From assembly GCF_003182485.1 (NCBI RefSeq), contig NZ_QGTX01000001.1:1054001-1118000 (forward strand): 64,000 nt of DNA. The letters run 5' to 3'. A program made the translations under genes and the position numbers. Below, in pieces: positions 26,857-36,045 of the stretch; the first letter of the stretch is position 1; each line of letters opens with the position of its first letter. The DNA comes from Geodermatophilus normandii. Lineage in GTDB: Bacteria; Actinomycetota; Actinomycetes; Mycobacteriales; Geodermatophilaceae. Under the pieces are notes generated by a model. The model saw only the letters and a program-made list of their open reading frames with translations, did not search any database and was not told the DNA's origin.

Positions 26857-28065
26857 GTGACCTCCGTGGCGGCACCGCTGGACCTCACCGACCCCGCCGT
26901 CGTCGCCGATCCCTACCCCGCGTTCGCCGCCGCCCGCGCCGTCGCGCCGGTGCAGTGGCACGAGGGGCTGGCCCTGTGGCTGGCGTTCACCCACGCGGAG
27001 AGCAACGCCGTCCTGCGCGACCGGCGGCTAGGCCGCATCTGGCGCGACCGGGAGCCGGCCGCGCGGTTCGGCGCGTTCAACCTGATCCACCGCAACGCCC
27101 TCCTGGAGATGGAGCCGCCCGACCACACCCGCCTCCGCCGCCTGGTCAGCGCCGCGTTCGCCCGCGGCCACGTCGAGCGGCTGCGCCCGTGGGTGCAGGA
27201 CCTGGCCGGCGAGCTGGTCGACGGCCTGGTGGAGCGCTCGGGCGGCACCGAGCCCGTCGACGTCCTGTCCGGCATGGCCGAGGAGCTGCCGGTCGCCGTC
27301 ATCGCCGAGCTGCTCGGCGTCCCCGCGGCCGACCGCCCGCTGCTGCGCCCGTGGTCCAACGCCATCGTGAAGATGTACGAGTACGGCCGGACGACGGCGG
27401 TCGAGGACGCCGCCGAGCGGGCCGCCGCGGAGTTCGTCGCCTACCTGCGCGAGCTCGCCGCGCAGCGCCGCCGGGCGCCGGGTGAGGACCTGCTCTCGCA
27501 CCTGGTCACCGTCCGCGACGCCGAGGGCGACCGGCTGACCGAGGACGAGCTGGTCACCACCTGCATCCTGCTGCTCAACGCCGGCCACGAGGCCACGGTC
27601 AACGTCAGCGGCAACGGGCTGCTCGCGCTGCTGGAGCACCCCGGCGAGCTGGCGCGGCTGCGGGCCGACCCGGCGCTGCTGCCGACGGCGGTCGAGGAGC
27701 TCATGCGCTTCGACTCGCCGCTGCAGCTGTTCGAGCGCACCGCCACGGCCGACGTGGAGGTCGGCGGCACCACCGTGCGCGAGGGGCAGAAGGTGGCCGC
27801 TCTGCTCGGCGCCGCCAACCGCGACCCCGCCGTCTTCGCCGACCCCGACACCCTAGACGTCGGCCGCGGCGACAACCCGCACGTCTCCTTCGGCGCGGGC
27901 GTGCACTTCTGCATCGGGGCACCGCTGGCCCGCGTGGAGCTGCAGGCCTCCTTCGGCGCGCTGCTGGAGCGGACCTCGCGGCTGGAGCTGGCCCGCCCGG
28001 CGCGGCGCCGTCCCGAGTTCGTCATCCGCGGCCTGGCCGAGCTGCCCGTCGTCCTGACCCGCTAG
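26857..28065 (+). CDS. Cytochrome P450
   Basis: The 402-residue soluble P450 has the I-helix oxygen-activation motif AGHEAT, the K-helix ExxR in EELMR, the PERF-like region, and the heme loop FGAGVHFCIG with ligand Cys352. The early motif NALLEMEPPDHTRLRRLVSAAF is typical of bacterial class I P450s of the CYP105/107-like groups. It needs ferredoxin and reductase partners, none of which is adjacent. GTG 26857 follows a TAGGGT element. Its TAG stop shares one base with the GTG of the next gene, so the two are co-transcribed. The substrate is unknown. Confidence 0.93.
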   Translation: MTSVAAPLDLTDPAVVADPYPAFAAARAVAPVQWHEGLALWLAFTHAESNAVLRDRRLGRIWRDREPAARFGAFNLIHRNALLEMEPPDHTRLRRLVSAAFARGHVERLRPWVQDLAGELVDGLVERSGGTEPVDVLSGMAEELPVAVIAELLGVPAADRPLLRPWSNAIVKMYEYGRTTAVEDAAERAAAEFVAYLRELAAQRRRAPGEDLLSHLVTVRDAEGDRLTEDELVTTCILLLNAGHEATVNVSGNGLLALLEHPGELARLRADPALLPTAVEELMRFDSPLQLFERTATADVEVGGTTVREGQKVAALLGAANRDPAVFADPDTLDVGRGDNPHVSFGAGVHFCIGAPLARVELQASFGALLERTSRLELARPARRRPEFVIRGLAELPVVLTR

Positions 28066-28724
28066 TGGACGCCGCGGAGGTCCTCGGCCGGCTGCGCGCG
28101 CTGGCCGACCCGGCGCGGCTGGCGGGGATGGCCCGCCACGGCGTCGGCGGCGCGGAGACCCTCGGTGTCACGGTGGCCGAGCTGCGCGTGCTGGCCGAGC
28201 AGCTCGGCCGCTCGCACGAGCTGGCCGCGGGGCTGTGGGCCTCCGGCGTCCACGAGGCGCGCATCCTCGCGAGCTTGGTCGAGGACCCGGCCGCGGTGAC
28301 CGGGCGGCAGCTCGACGAGTGGGCGGCCGCGTTCGACTCGTGGGACCTGTGCGACCAGGTCTGCCAGAACCTGGTCCGGCACACCCCGTTCGCCTGGGAG
28401 CGCGCACTGGCGTGGAGCGCGCGCCCCGAGCCGTTCGTGAAGCGGGCCGGCTTCGCCGTCATGGCCGGCCTCGCGGTCGCCGACGAGCGGTCGGGCGACG
28501 AGCGGTTCGAGCCGTTCCTGCGCGCGGTCGCCGAGCGGGCCGACGACGACCGGCCGCTCGTCCGCAAGGGCGCGAGCTGGGCGCTGCGCCAGATCGGCAA
28601 GCGCAGCCCCGGCCTGCGCGCCCGTGCCGTCGAGACGGCGCAGCAGCTGCGGTCGGGGGGCCGCGGCGCGCGCTGGGTGGGCACGGACGCCCTGCGGGAG
28701 CTGGAGCGACGCAGTCCCCGGTAG
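28065..28724 (+). CDS. DNA alkylation repair protein, AlkD-like
   Basis: The 219-residue all-helical protein matches the HEAT-like repeat DNA alkylation repair family. Repeat-like helices include HELAAGLWASGVHEARILASLVED and FVKRAGFAVMAGLAV. The motif WDLCDQVCQNLV, with Trp and Asp, corresponds to the DNA-facing positions of AlkD, and LVRKGASWALRQIGKRSP is the conserved C-terminal repeat. AlkD removes bulky or cationic alkylated bases without base flipping. GTG 28065 overlaps the P450 stop by one base. Its role next to a P450 is unclear. Confidence 0.85.
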   Translation: MDAAEVLGRLRALADPARLAGMARHGVGGAETLGVTVAELRVLAEQLGRSHELAAGLWASGVHEARILASLVEDPAAVTGRQLDEWAAAFDSWDLCDQVCQNLVRHTPFAWERALAWSARPEPFVKRAGFAVMAGLAVADERSGDERFEPFLRAVAERADDDRPLVRKGASWALRQIGKRSPGLRARAVETAQQLRSGGRGARWVGTDALRELERRSPR

Positions 28725-28756
28725 ATGGTGAGCCCGGTCACTGGCACGATGCGGCC

Positions 28757-30373
<1,617 letters not shown>

Positions 30374-30377
30374 CCGG

Positions 30378-30427
30378 CCCCCTGCAGGGGCCCGCCGCGA
30401 GCCTGCGAGCGGGTGGGGGGCAGGGGG
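30378..30427. repeat. Palindromic element family A, copy A
   Basis: CCCCCTGC (30378-30385) pairs with GCAGGGGG (30420-30427), enclosing CCCGC and GCGGG and a central GAGCCTGCGAG. Nearly the same sequence occurs at 57759-57801 and, inverted, at 53534-53582. It fills the 57-base gap between converging acyl-CoA ligase and rhodanese genes and ends in TT on the plus strand. Confidence 0.8.
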
Positions 30428-30430
30428 TTC

Positions 30431-30760
30431 TCACAGGACGAAGGGCGGCTGGCCGGTCTCGCTCACCAGGGGCCGGCCGGCCGCCCGCCACCCGCCCATG
30501 CCGTCGCCGACGTTCACCGCGTCGTAGCCGTTGCGGTTGAGCCAGGCGGCCACCCGCGCCGAGCGCCCGCCGCTGCGGCAGACGACGTAGACCGGGTCAC
30601 CGTCGGGCACCTCGTCGAGCCGTGCCGGGACGTCGCCCATCGGGATGTGCGTGGCGCCCTGGGCGTGGCCGGTCACCCACTCGTCGTCCTCGCGGACGTC
30701 GAGGAGGACGGCGTCCTCGGGGACCTCGCCTGCGGACACGGTCGGGACCTGCTGCGGCAT
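30431..30760 (-). CDS. Single-domain rhodanese (thiosulfate sulfurtransferase-like)
   Basis: The 109-residue protein has the PspE/GlpE-like rhodanese fold: AVLLDVREDDEWVTGHAQGATHIPMG, then the active-site loop VVCRSGGRSARVA with the sulfur-carrying Cys, and GYDAVNVGDGMGGWRAAG. It transfers sulfane sulfur in the cytoplasm. ATG 30760 gives the family N terminus; an in-frame ATG at 30772 adds four residues. It is divergent from the bPH2 gene by 78 bases. Confidence 0.9.
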   Translation of the reverse strand: MPQQVPTVSAGEVPEDAVLLDVREDDEWVTGHAQGATHIPMGDVPARLDEVPDGDPVYVVCRSGGRSARVAAWLNRNGYDAVNVGDGMGGWRAAGRPLVSETGQPPFVL

Positions 30761-30838
30761 CACGCACCCCATCCTCCCAGGTGGGCCCCGGCCGCACCGG
30801 CGACGCGGGTCACCGCCGGGCTGGGAGGATGGGCCGTG

Positions 30839-31354
30839 ATGTCCGCTCCCCCCGCGCTCCCGGTCCGCGAGCCGGCCTGGTCGCTGTCGCGCTCGGCGAT
30901 CTGGCTGTGGGTCACGCAGGGGGTGCTCGGCACGCTGGTCTACGGCGTCCTGGTGGCGGTGTTCGTGCTGGCGGTGCCGTCGTCGGTGGGCGGGCCGGTC
31001 CCGGTGCTGCGGTGGCTGCTGCCGGCACTGGTCGCCGTGTACGCGGTCGTGGCGGTCGGCATCCGGCCGTGGATCCGCTACCGCGTGCACCGCTGGGAGG
31101 TCACCGCGGAGACGGTGCACGCCCTCACCGGCTGGCTCAGCCGCACCTGGACGCTGGTGCCGGTCGCGCGGATCCAGACCGTCGACGTCACCCGCGGCGT
31201 GCTGCAGCAGCTCTACGGCCTGGCCAGCGTCGCGGTGCTCACCGCGTCGTCGCAGGGCACCGTCCGGGTGCCGCACCTGGAGGTCGGCGTCGCCGAGCGG
31301 GTGGCCGAGGACCTCGCCCGCCGCGCCGAGCAGGTCCGGGACGAGGCCACGTGA
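30839..31354 (+). CDS. bPH2 (DUF304) membrane protein, YdbS-like
   Basis: The 171-residue protein has two membrane helices in the first half (WLWVTQGVLGTLVYGVLVAVF and LRWLLPALVAVYAVVAVGI). One bacterial pleckstrin-homology-like domain follows (YRVHRWEVTAETVHALTGWLSRTWTLVPVARIQTVDVTRG). Such YdbS proteins pair with a larger YdbT partner, encoded next here; in Bacillus the pair protects against amyloliquecidin-like membrane agents. The role in this organism is inferred only. ATG 30839 or the adjacent GTG 30836 can start it. Its last codons lie in a 20-base tandem duplication. Confidence 0.82.
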   Translation: MSAPPALPVREPAWSLSRSAIWLWVTQGVLGTLVYGVLVAVFVLAVPSSVGGPVPVLRWLLPALVAVYAVVAVGIRPWIRYRVHRWEVTAETVHALTGWLSRTWTLVPVARIQTVDVTRGVLQQLYGLASVAVLTASSQGTVRVPHLEVGVAERVAEDLARRAEQVRDEAT

Positions 31355-31381
31355 CGGGTGGCGAGGCCACGTGACGGGTGG
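31342..31381. repeat. 20-bp tandem duplication spanning a stop/start junction
   Basis: CGAGGCCACGTGACGGGTGG occurs twice without interruption (31342-31361, 31362-31381). Each copy contains GTGA, a start/stop overlap. The first copy ends the upstream gene; only the GTG in the second copy opens the downstream frame, because the first GTG meets TGA after seven codons. Confidence 0.85.
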
Positions 31382-32885
31382 CGAGGCGACGGACCTGGGA
31401 CAGGCCGCGCCGGAGGTCAGCGCGCCCCGGCGCACCTCCCCGCTGATCGTCCTGGTGCACACGGTCACCTTCCGGCAGGCCCGGCAGGTCGTGCCCGCCG
31501 CGATCCCCGTGGTCGCCGCGGTGGGCGCCGACGGCGCGGGCGTCGTCGTGGCGCTGGTGGTGGCGGTGACGGCGCTCTCGCTGCTGTTCGCGGCGCTGAC
31601 GTGGTGGCGGTCCACCTACCTCGACACCGCCTCCTCGGTGGTCCTCACCCGCGGCCTGCTGGCCCGCTCGGTGCGCACCGTGCCCAACGACCGCATCCGC
31701 GGCGTGGAGGTCGAGGCCCCCGCGCTGCACCGGCTGTTCGGGCTGGTCCGCGTCCGCATCGACGCCGCGGCCGGGACGATGACCGGCGGGGACGAGGAGG
31801 TCGTCGTCGACGGCGTCCCCCGGGCCGAGGGCGACCGGCTGCGCACCTCGGTGCTCACCCACCGCCGCGCCGCCGTCGCACCTGCCGGGACGGACCCGTC
31901 CGCCCCGCTGCCGGAGGGGCCGGCCGAGGAGGAGCTGGCCCGCTTCGACCGGCGCTGGCTGCTGTACGCGCCGCTGGTCGCCAGCTACCTCGCGGTGCCG
32001 CTGGCCGCGGTCGGCGCGCTGTCGCGGCTGCTGCAGGAGCTGCCCCGGGCCCTGCGCCCCGACCTCGACGGGCCCGACCTCACCGACGTCCGCGTCCTCG
32101 TCGTCACCGCGGTCGTGGCGCTGCTCCTGCTGACCCTCGGCGCGGTGGCCGGGGCGGCGGTCGTCAACTGGGGCTTCCGGCTGGTGCGCCGCGGCGGCTC
32201 GCTGGTCGCCGTCCGCGGGCTGCTGACCCGGCGGCACACCGAGCTGGAGGTCGACCGGGTCCGCGGCGGCACCCTCGCCGAGGGCCTGGGCATGCGGTTG
32301 GTCCGCGCCGCCCGGGTCAACGCGCTGGTCACCGGCCTGGGGGCGGCCAACCGGCGCGGCCAGCTGTTCCCGCTGGGCCCCCGGACCGAGGCGGTGCGGC
32401 TGCTCGGCGTGCTCGTCGACGACCCCGGTCCCCTCGCGCCGCACCCGCCGGCCGCGCGACGTCGGGCGCTGGTGCGCGCCGTCGGCAGCGGGCTGCTCGT
32501 CACCGCGGCCGGCACGGTGCTGTTCCTCCCCACCGGGTTCTGGGGCGTGCTCGCCGCCGGGGTGGTGCTCACGGTGCTCGGCGTCCCGCTCGGTCGCGGC
32601 CGCTACGCGTCGCTCGGGCACGCGACCGGGCCGCGGTCCTTCAGCGTGCGCAGCGGGCTGCTGGTGCGCGAGCAGGCGGTGCTGCAGCGGCGCGCCGTCG
32701 TTGGCTGGCAGGTGCGGCAGACCCTCTTCCAGCGGCGGGCCGGACTGGCCACCGTCGTCGCCTGCGTCGGCGCCGGCAGCGGCGGCTACGCGGCCGTCGA
32801 CATGGCTGCCGCCGACGTCGCGGCGTTCACCGAGGCCGCCTCCGGCCGGTGGGCCACGGCCCCGCCGGCCGACCTCCCCGGCTGA
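31371..32885 (+). CDS. bPH2 (DUF304) membrane protein, YdbT-like
   Basis: The 504-residue partner of the preceding gene has three bPH2-type modules separated by paired membrane helices. The modules are at about 75-140 (VVLTRGLLARSVRTVPNDRIRGVEVE), 275-340 (LTRRHTELEVDRVRGGTLAEG) and 415-470 (SGLLVREQAVLQRRAVVGWQVRQTL), the YdbT arrangement. The start is the GTG inside the second copy of a 20-base duplication. The function is unknown beyond a membrane-associated role. Confidence 0.82.
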   Translation: MTGGEATDLGQAAPEVSAPRRTSPLIVLVHTVTFRQARQVVPAAIPVVAAVGADGAGVVVALVVAVTALSLLFAALTWWRSTYLDTASSVVLTRGLLARSVRTVPNDRIRGVEVEAPALHRLFGLVRVRIDAAAGTMTGGDEEVVVDGVPRAEGDRLRTSVLTHRRAAVAPAGTDPSAPLPEGPAEEELARFDRRWLLYAPLVASYLAVPLAAVGALSRLLQELPRALRPDLDGPDLTDVRVLVVTAVVALLLLTLGAVAGAAVVNWGFRLVRRGGSLVAVRGLLTRRHTELEVDRVRGGTLAEGLGMRLVRAARVNALVTGLGAANRRGQLFPLGPRTEAVRLLGVLVDDPGPLAPHPPAARRRALVRAVGSGLLVTAAGTVLFLPTGFWGVLAAGVVLTVLGVPLGRGRYASLGHATGPRSFSVRSGLLVREQAVLQRRAVVGWQVRQTLFQRRAGLATVVACVGAGSGGYAAVDMAAADVAAFTEAASGRWATAPPADLPG

Positions 32886-32926
32886 GGCCGGGCCCTCCCC
32901 GGGTCCGCACGGCCACCGGCTCGTCG

Positions 32927-32944
32927 CTGGCCCGTGGGGGCCAG
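32927..32944. terminator. Hairpin between converging bPH2 and response-regulator genes
   Basis: CTGGCCC (32927-32933) pairs with GGGCCAG (32938-32944) across a 4-base loop. It lies in the 137-base gap between convergent genes. No T-run follows, as is usual in such GC-rich genomes, so the terminator role is tentative. Confidence 0.45.
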
Positions 32945-33022
32945 TTCACCGGCACCGGGGCGTGTCGATCACGGGCCCGGGTAGCCCGGCGATCGATGAC
33001 GGCCGCTCCGCGGGGACCCCGC

Positions 33023-33715
33023 TCAGCCCAGCCCGCCGGTCGGCTTGCCGAGGCCGACCCGGCCGGCCAGCGCCGCCGCCTCCACCCGGGTGGCCACCCC
33101 GAGGCTGCGCAGCAGCGAGGCCACGAGCCGCTTGGCCGTCCGCTCGGACACGTGCAGCGTGGTGGCGATGTCGACGGTGCTGGTGCCGTCGGCCACCAGG
33201 CGCCAGAGCCGGCGCTCGTCGCTGGTCAGCCGGTCGGCGACGGTCTGCTCGCCGGTCGGCGCGGCGTCGTCGAGGAGCTGGCGCAGCAGCGCCTCGGGGA
33301 CCACCGACCAGCCGTCGAGGACCGCCAGCAGCGGGCGGACCAGGTGCTCCGGGTCGGCGCTCTTGGGCAGGAACCCGGCCGCCCCGGCCCGCAGCGCCTC
33401 CAGCGCCGCGTCGGCCTCGGCCAGCCCGGACAGTGCGACCACGCGGACCACCGGGTCGGCCCGGCGGATCGCCGCGATGGCGCGGACGCCGCCCGGTGGC
33501 GGCATGTGCAGGTCCACGACGGCGACGTCGGCGTGGTGCCGGCGCACCAGCGCGGCCGCCGCGGACGCGTCGTCGGTGGTGGCGACCACGCGCACCCGGC
33601 CGTCGCTCACCCCGGGGAGCAGCAGTGACAGCCCCCGGCTGAACAGCGGGTGGTCGTCGACGACGACCACGTCCACGTGCGTCTGACGCTCAGCCCCGGC
33701 GTCGGTCGACCCCAC
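33023..33715 (-). CDS. NarL/FixJ-type response regulator
   Basis: The 230-residue protein has a receiver domain with acidic pocket VVVDDHPLF, phosphoacceptor Asp in VAVVDLHMPP, Ser in VVALSGL and Lys in GFLPKSAD. A C-terminal LuxR/GerE helix-turn-helix follows (DIATTLHVSERTAKRLVASLL). GTG 33715 was chosen; an in-frame GTG at 33676 would start directly at the receiver. It is divergent from a histidine-kinase-like ATPase 61 bases away, which is the natural partner, and may govern the Mn-catalase beyond it. Confidence 0.9.
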   Translation of the reverse strand: MGSTDAGAERQTHVDVVVVDDHPLFSRGLSLLLPGVSDGRVRVVATTDDASAAAALVRRHHADVAVVDLHMPPPGGVRAIAAIRRADPVVRVVALSGLAEADAALEALRAGAAGFLPKSADPEHLVRPLLAVLDGWSVVPEALLRQLLDDAAPTGEQTVADRLTSDERRLWRLVADGTSTVDIATTLHVSERTAKRLVASLLRSLGVATRVEAAALAGRVGLGKPTGGLG

Positions 33716-33776
33716 GACCCTCCTCCCTGGCCCGTTGCGCCCGGCGGAACAGGCCCGACGCACCCCGGAGGTGCCC

Positions 33777-34523
33777 GTGACCCTGGCCCCCGACACACCC
33801 CGTACCGCCCGGTCCGGTTCCGGACGGCTGCTCCCCGACCTCGCCCGCGTGGTGCGCGACCACGTGGTCCGCGCGGTCCGCCGGCCCGCCCCCGAGCCCG
33901 ACGTCCCGCCCACGCCCGACAGCGCGCTGCTGCGGGCGATGTGCCACGACATGAAGAGCCCGCTGGCCTCCCTGGAGGCGCTGCTGCGCTCGCTGGAGGA
34001 CGCGCCCACCCGGCGCGACGAGGTGCTGAACCTCGCCCGTGCCCAGACCGCGCACCTGTCCTCGATGCTGCGCACCGCCGACGCCTCCGCCGGGGCCACG
34101 CGACGGGCACCCGGCGGCCGGCTGCTCGACGACGTCGTCCGCGCGTCGGTGGCCGCCTCCGGGCTGCCGCCGCGCCAGCTGACCGTCGGGGTGCAGGACT
34201 GCGCCGCCGACGTGACCGTCGGCGACGCCCGCGTGCAGCGGATCCTCACCAACCTGCTGGAGAACGCCCACCGGCACGGCGACGGCGTCCCGGTGCTGCT
34301 CGCCGTGACCTGCCGGGAGGGCTGGGTCCGGCTCGCGCTGACGCAGGACGTGGCCCACCCCGAACGGGTCGTGCAGTACCTGCGCCACGACGCGCCGCCG
34401 GTCGACCTCACCGGCCTGGGGCTGTGGTCGGTGCAGCGGCACGCCCGCGACCTGGGCGGCGCGGTCGTCTGGGCCACCTCCGCGGCCGGCCTCACCCTCT
34501 GCGTCCAGCTCCCCGACCGCTGA
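33777..34523 (+). CDS. Soluble histidine kinase without a sensor domain
   Basis: The 248-residue protein has an H-box MCHDMKSPLASLEALL with the phosphorylatable His, then an HATPase domain with N-box NLLENAHRHGDG and G-box GLGLWSVQRHARDLGG. The F-box region is poor, replaced by VDLTGLG. There is no membrane helix and no PAS or GAF input domain, so it must sense through a partner or act as a cytoplasmic relay. GTG 33777 has GGAGG at 33767-33771. It is divergent from the response regulator and 212 bases upstream of the Mn-catalase. Confidence 0.85.
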   Translation: MTLAPDTPRTARSGSGRLLPDLARVVRDHVVRAVRRPAPEPDVPPTPDSALLRAMCHDMKSPLASLEALLRSLEDAPTRRDEVLNLARAQTAHLSSMLRTADASAGATRRAPGGRLLDDVVRASVAASGLPPRQLTVGVQDCAADVTVGDARVQRILTNLLENAHRHGDGVPVLLAVTCREGWVRLALTQDVAHPERVVQYLRHDAPPVDLTGLGLWSVQRHARDLGGAVVWATSAAGLTLCVQLPDR

Positions 34524-34530
34524 GGGGAGC

Positions 34531-34544
34531 CGCCCCGCGGGGCG
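34531..34544 (+). terminator. GC hairpin after the kinase gene
   Basis: CGCCCCG-CGGGGCG is a perfect 14-base palindrome 8 bases after the kinase stop. The rest of the 212-base gap to the Mn-catalase is GC-rich with no gene; no clear promoter hexamers were seen. Confidence 0.4.
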
Positions 34545-34735
34545 GGCGGAGGACCGGGAGCGGCTCGGCACGGGACGGCGCGTGGCTGCGGTGGAGACCG
34601 GTGGGCCGACGGAGGACGCCGCCGGGAGACCTGGCACCGGGGGGCCACGGGACGGCACGGGCGGGCCACCGGGCGCGGGCAGGTCCCCTGTGTCACCGCA
34701 GCGGCGGCGACGCGACGACGCATGAGGGAGAGCCC

Positions 34736-35596
34736 GTGTTCACGCACACCCACGCCCTGCAGTACGAGGCCAAGCCCGACGGTCCCGACCCGGACTTCGC
34801 CCGCAAGATGCAGGAGATCCTCGGCGGTCAGTGGGGCGAGATGACCGTCGCCACCCAGTACCTGCTGCAGGGCTGGAACTGCCGGCTGCCCGGCAAGTAC
34901 AAGGACATGCTCCTCTCGATCGGCACCGAGGAGCTGGCCCACGTCGAGATGATCATCACGATGATCGACCGGCTGCTCGACCACGCGCCGCTCAAGCCCG
35001 ACTCGGCCGACCGCACCAAGGAGGCCGCCGCCGGCTACGGGCAGCACAACCCGCAGCACCTGATCGTCAACGGCCAGGCCGCCTCCTACATGGACAGCAT
35101 GGGCAACCCCTGGACCGGCGCGTACGTGACCGCCAGCGGCAACCTGATGGCCGACTTCTACTACAACGCCACCGCCGAGATGCAGGGCCGCCTGCAGGTC
35201 GCCCGCATCTACAACATGACCGACGACCCGGGCGTCAAGGACATGCTGCGGTTCCTCATCACCCGCGACCACATGCACCAGCAGCAGTGGCTGGCCGCCG
35301 TCGAGCAGCTCAAGGAGGACGGCCTCGAGGGGCTGCCCGTGCCCGAGGCCTTCCCGCTGGACGAGGAGGTCGGCGACCTGGGCTACACCTTCATCCAGGC
35401 CTCCGACGGCCCCGAGGCCGCCAACGGCCGCTGGGCATCGGGTCCCTCCATCGACGGCCGCAGCGAGTTCCGCGCCGCGGCGATCGAGGCCACCGCCGAC
35501 GCCCCGACGCTGCCCCCGGGCGACCCGCGGCTCTACAGCACCCCGCAGACCGAGGCCCACACGATGCTGCAGAAGGCCAAGGACCTGCTCAAGTGA
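34736..35596 (+). CDS. Manganese catalase (ferritin-like, di-Mn)
   Basis: The 286-residue non-heme catalase disproportionates hydrogen peroxide. The ferritin-like four-helix bundle carries the dinuclear site residues in QWGEMTVATQYLLQGW, SIGTEELAHVEMI (Glu and His), NATAEMQGRLQVARIYNMTDD and ITRDHMHQQQW (Glu and His pairs). The C-terminal tail is shorter than in some homologues. GTG 34736 has the strong site GAGGGAGA. It is followed by a hairpin at 35638-35660. With the riboswitch-controlled Mn exporter elsewhere in the window, it suggests Mn-based oxidative defence. Confidence 0.93.
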   Translation: MFTHTHALQYEAKPDGPDPDFARKMQEILGGQWGEMTVATQYLLQGWNCRLPGKYKDMLLSIGTEELAHVEMIITMIDRLLDHAPLKPDSADRTKEAAAGYGQHNPQHLIVNGQAASYMDSMGNPWTGAYVTASGNLMADFYYNATAEMQGRLQVARIYNMTDDPGVKDMLRFLITRDHMHQQQWLAAVEQLKEDGLEGLPVPEAFPLDEEVGDLGYTFIQASDGPEAANGRWASGPSIDGRSEFRAAAIEATADAPTLPPGDPRLYSTPQTEAHTMLQKAKDLLK

Positions 35597-35637
35597 GTCG
35601 CTGACCCCCTGCACTCCCGCGCCGTCGCCGTGCCGGT

Positions 35638-35660
35638 GGCCGGGCTCCCGCAGCCCGGCC
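35638..35660 (+). terminator. Hairpin terminator after the Mn-catalase
   Basis: GGCCGGGCT (35638-35646) pairs perfectly with AGCCCGGCC (35652-35660) around a 5-base loop, 41 bases past the catalase stop. No T-run follows. Confidence 0.55.
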
Positions 35661-35711
35661 GCCGGCCCGGCGGGCGCACCCCCGCAGAACCGGCAGTCCC
35701 CGGAGGTCCCC

Positions 35712-35969
35712 GTGCACCTGCCCACCCCCGCCGTCGCCGTGACGGTGGTCTACGCCGCGGCGCTGGCCGTCGCCGTCGCCAGCGCCGCCACCGGCTCGGC
35801 CCGTGAGGCGCTGGCCGGCCTGGTCGTCCTCGCCGCCCTCGTCACCCGCTGGGCGGTCCGCCGCTCCCGCCGCACCGCCCCCTCCACCGCGGCCGCCGTC
35901 GTGACCGTCGACGCCGCCCTGCCCGACGCCGTCCTCCCCGAGGCCGCACCCGCCGTGCGCGCCGCGTGA
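35712..35969 (+). CDS. Small membrane protein of unknown function
   Basis: This 85-residue protein begins at a GTG preceded by GGAGG. It has two adjacent hydrophobic segments (VAVTVVYAAALAVAVASAAT and EALAGLVVLAALVTRWAV), a basic RRSRR stretch, and an Ala/Pro/Val-rich tail. I do not recognise a family. It lies alone between the catalase hairpin and a strong hairpin at 35976-36007, so it is transcribed from its own or the catalase promoter. Confidence 0.65.
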   Translation: MHLPTPAVAVTVVYAAALAVAVASAATGSAREALAGLVVLAALVTRWAVRRSRRTAPSTAAAVVTVDAALPDAVLPEAAPAVRAA

Positions 35970-35975
35970 ACGCAC

Positions 35976-36007
35976 GAGGCGCGCGCCCCCGGGGGGACGC
36001 GCGCCTC
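35976..36007. terminator. Strong bidirectional hairpin terminator
   Basis: GAGGCGCGCG (35976-35985) pairs perfectly with CGCGCGCCTC (35998-36007); inside, CCCCC faces GGGGG. It separates the small membrane gene from the converging acetate-permease operon. Confidence 0.7.
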
Positions 36008-36045
36008 TGGTGACGTGCTGGGAGCCGGCCCCGTGCGGGGTCGTC

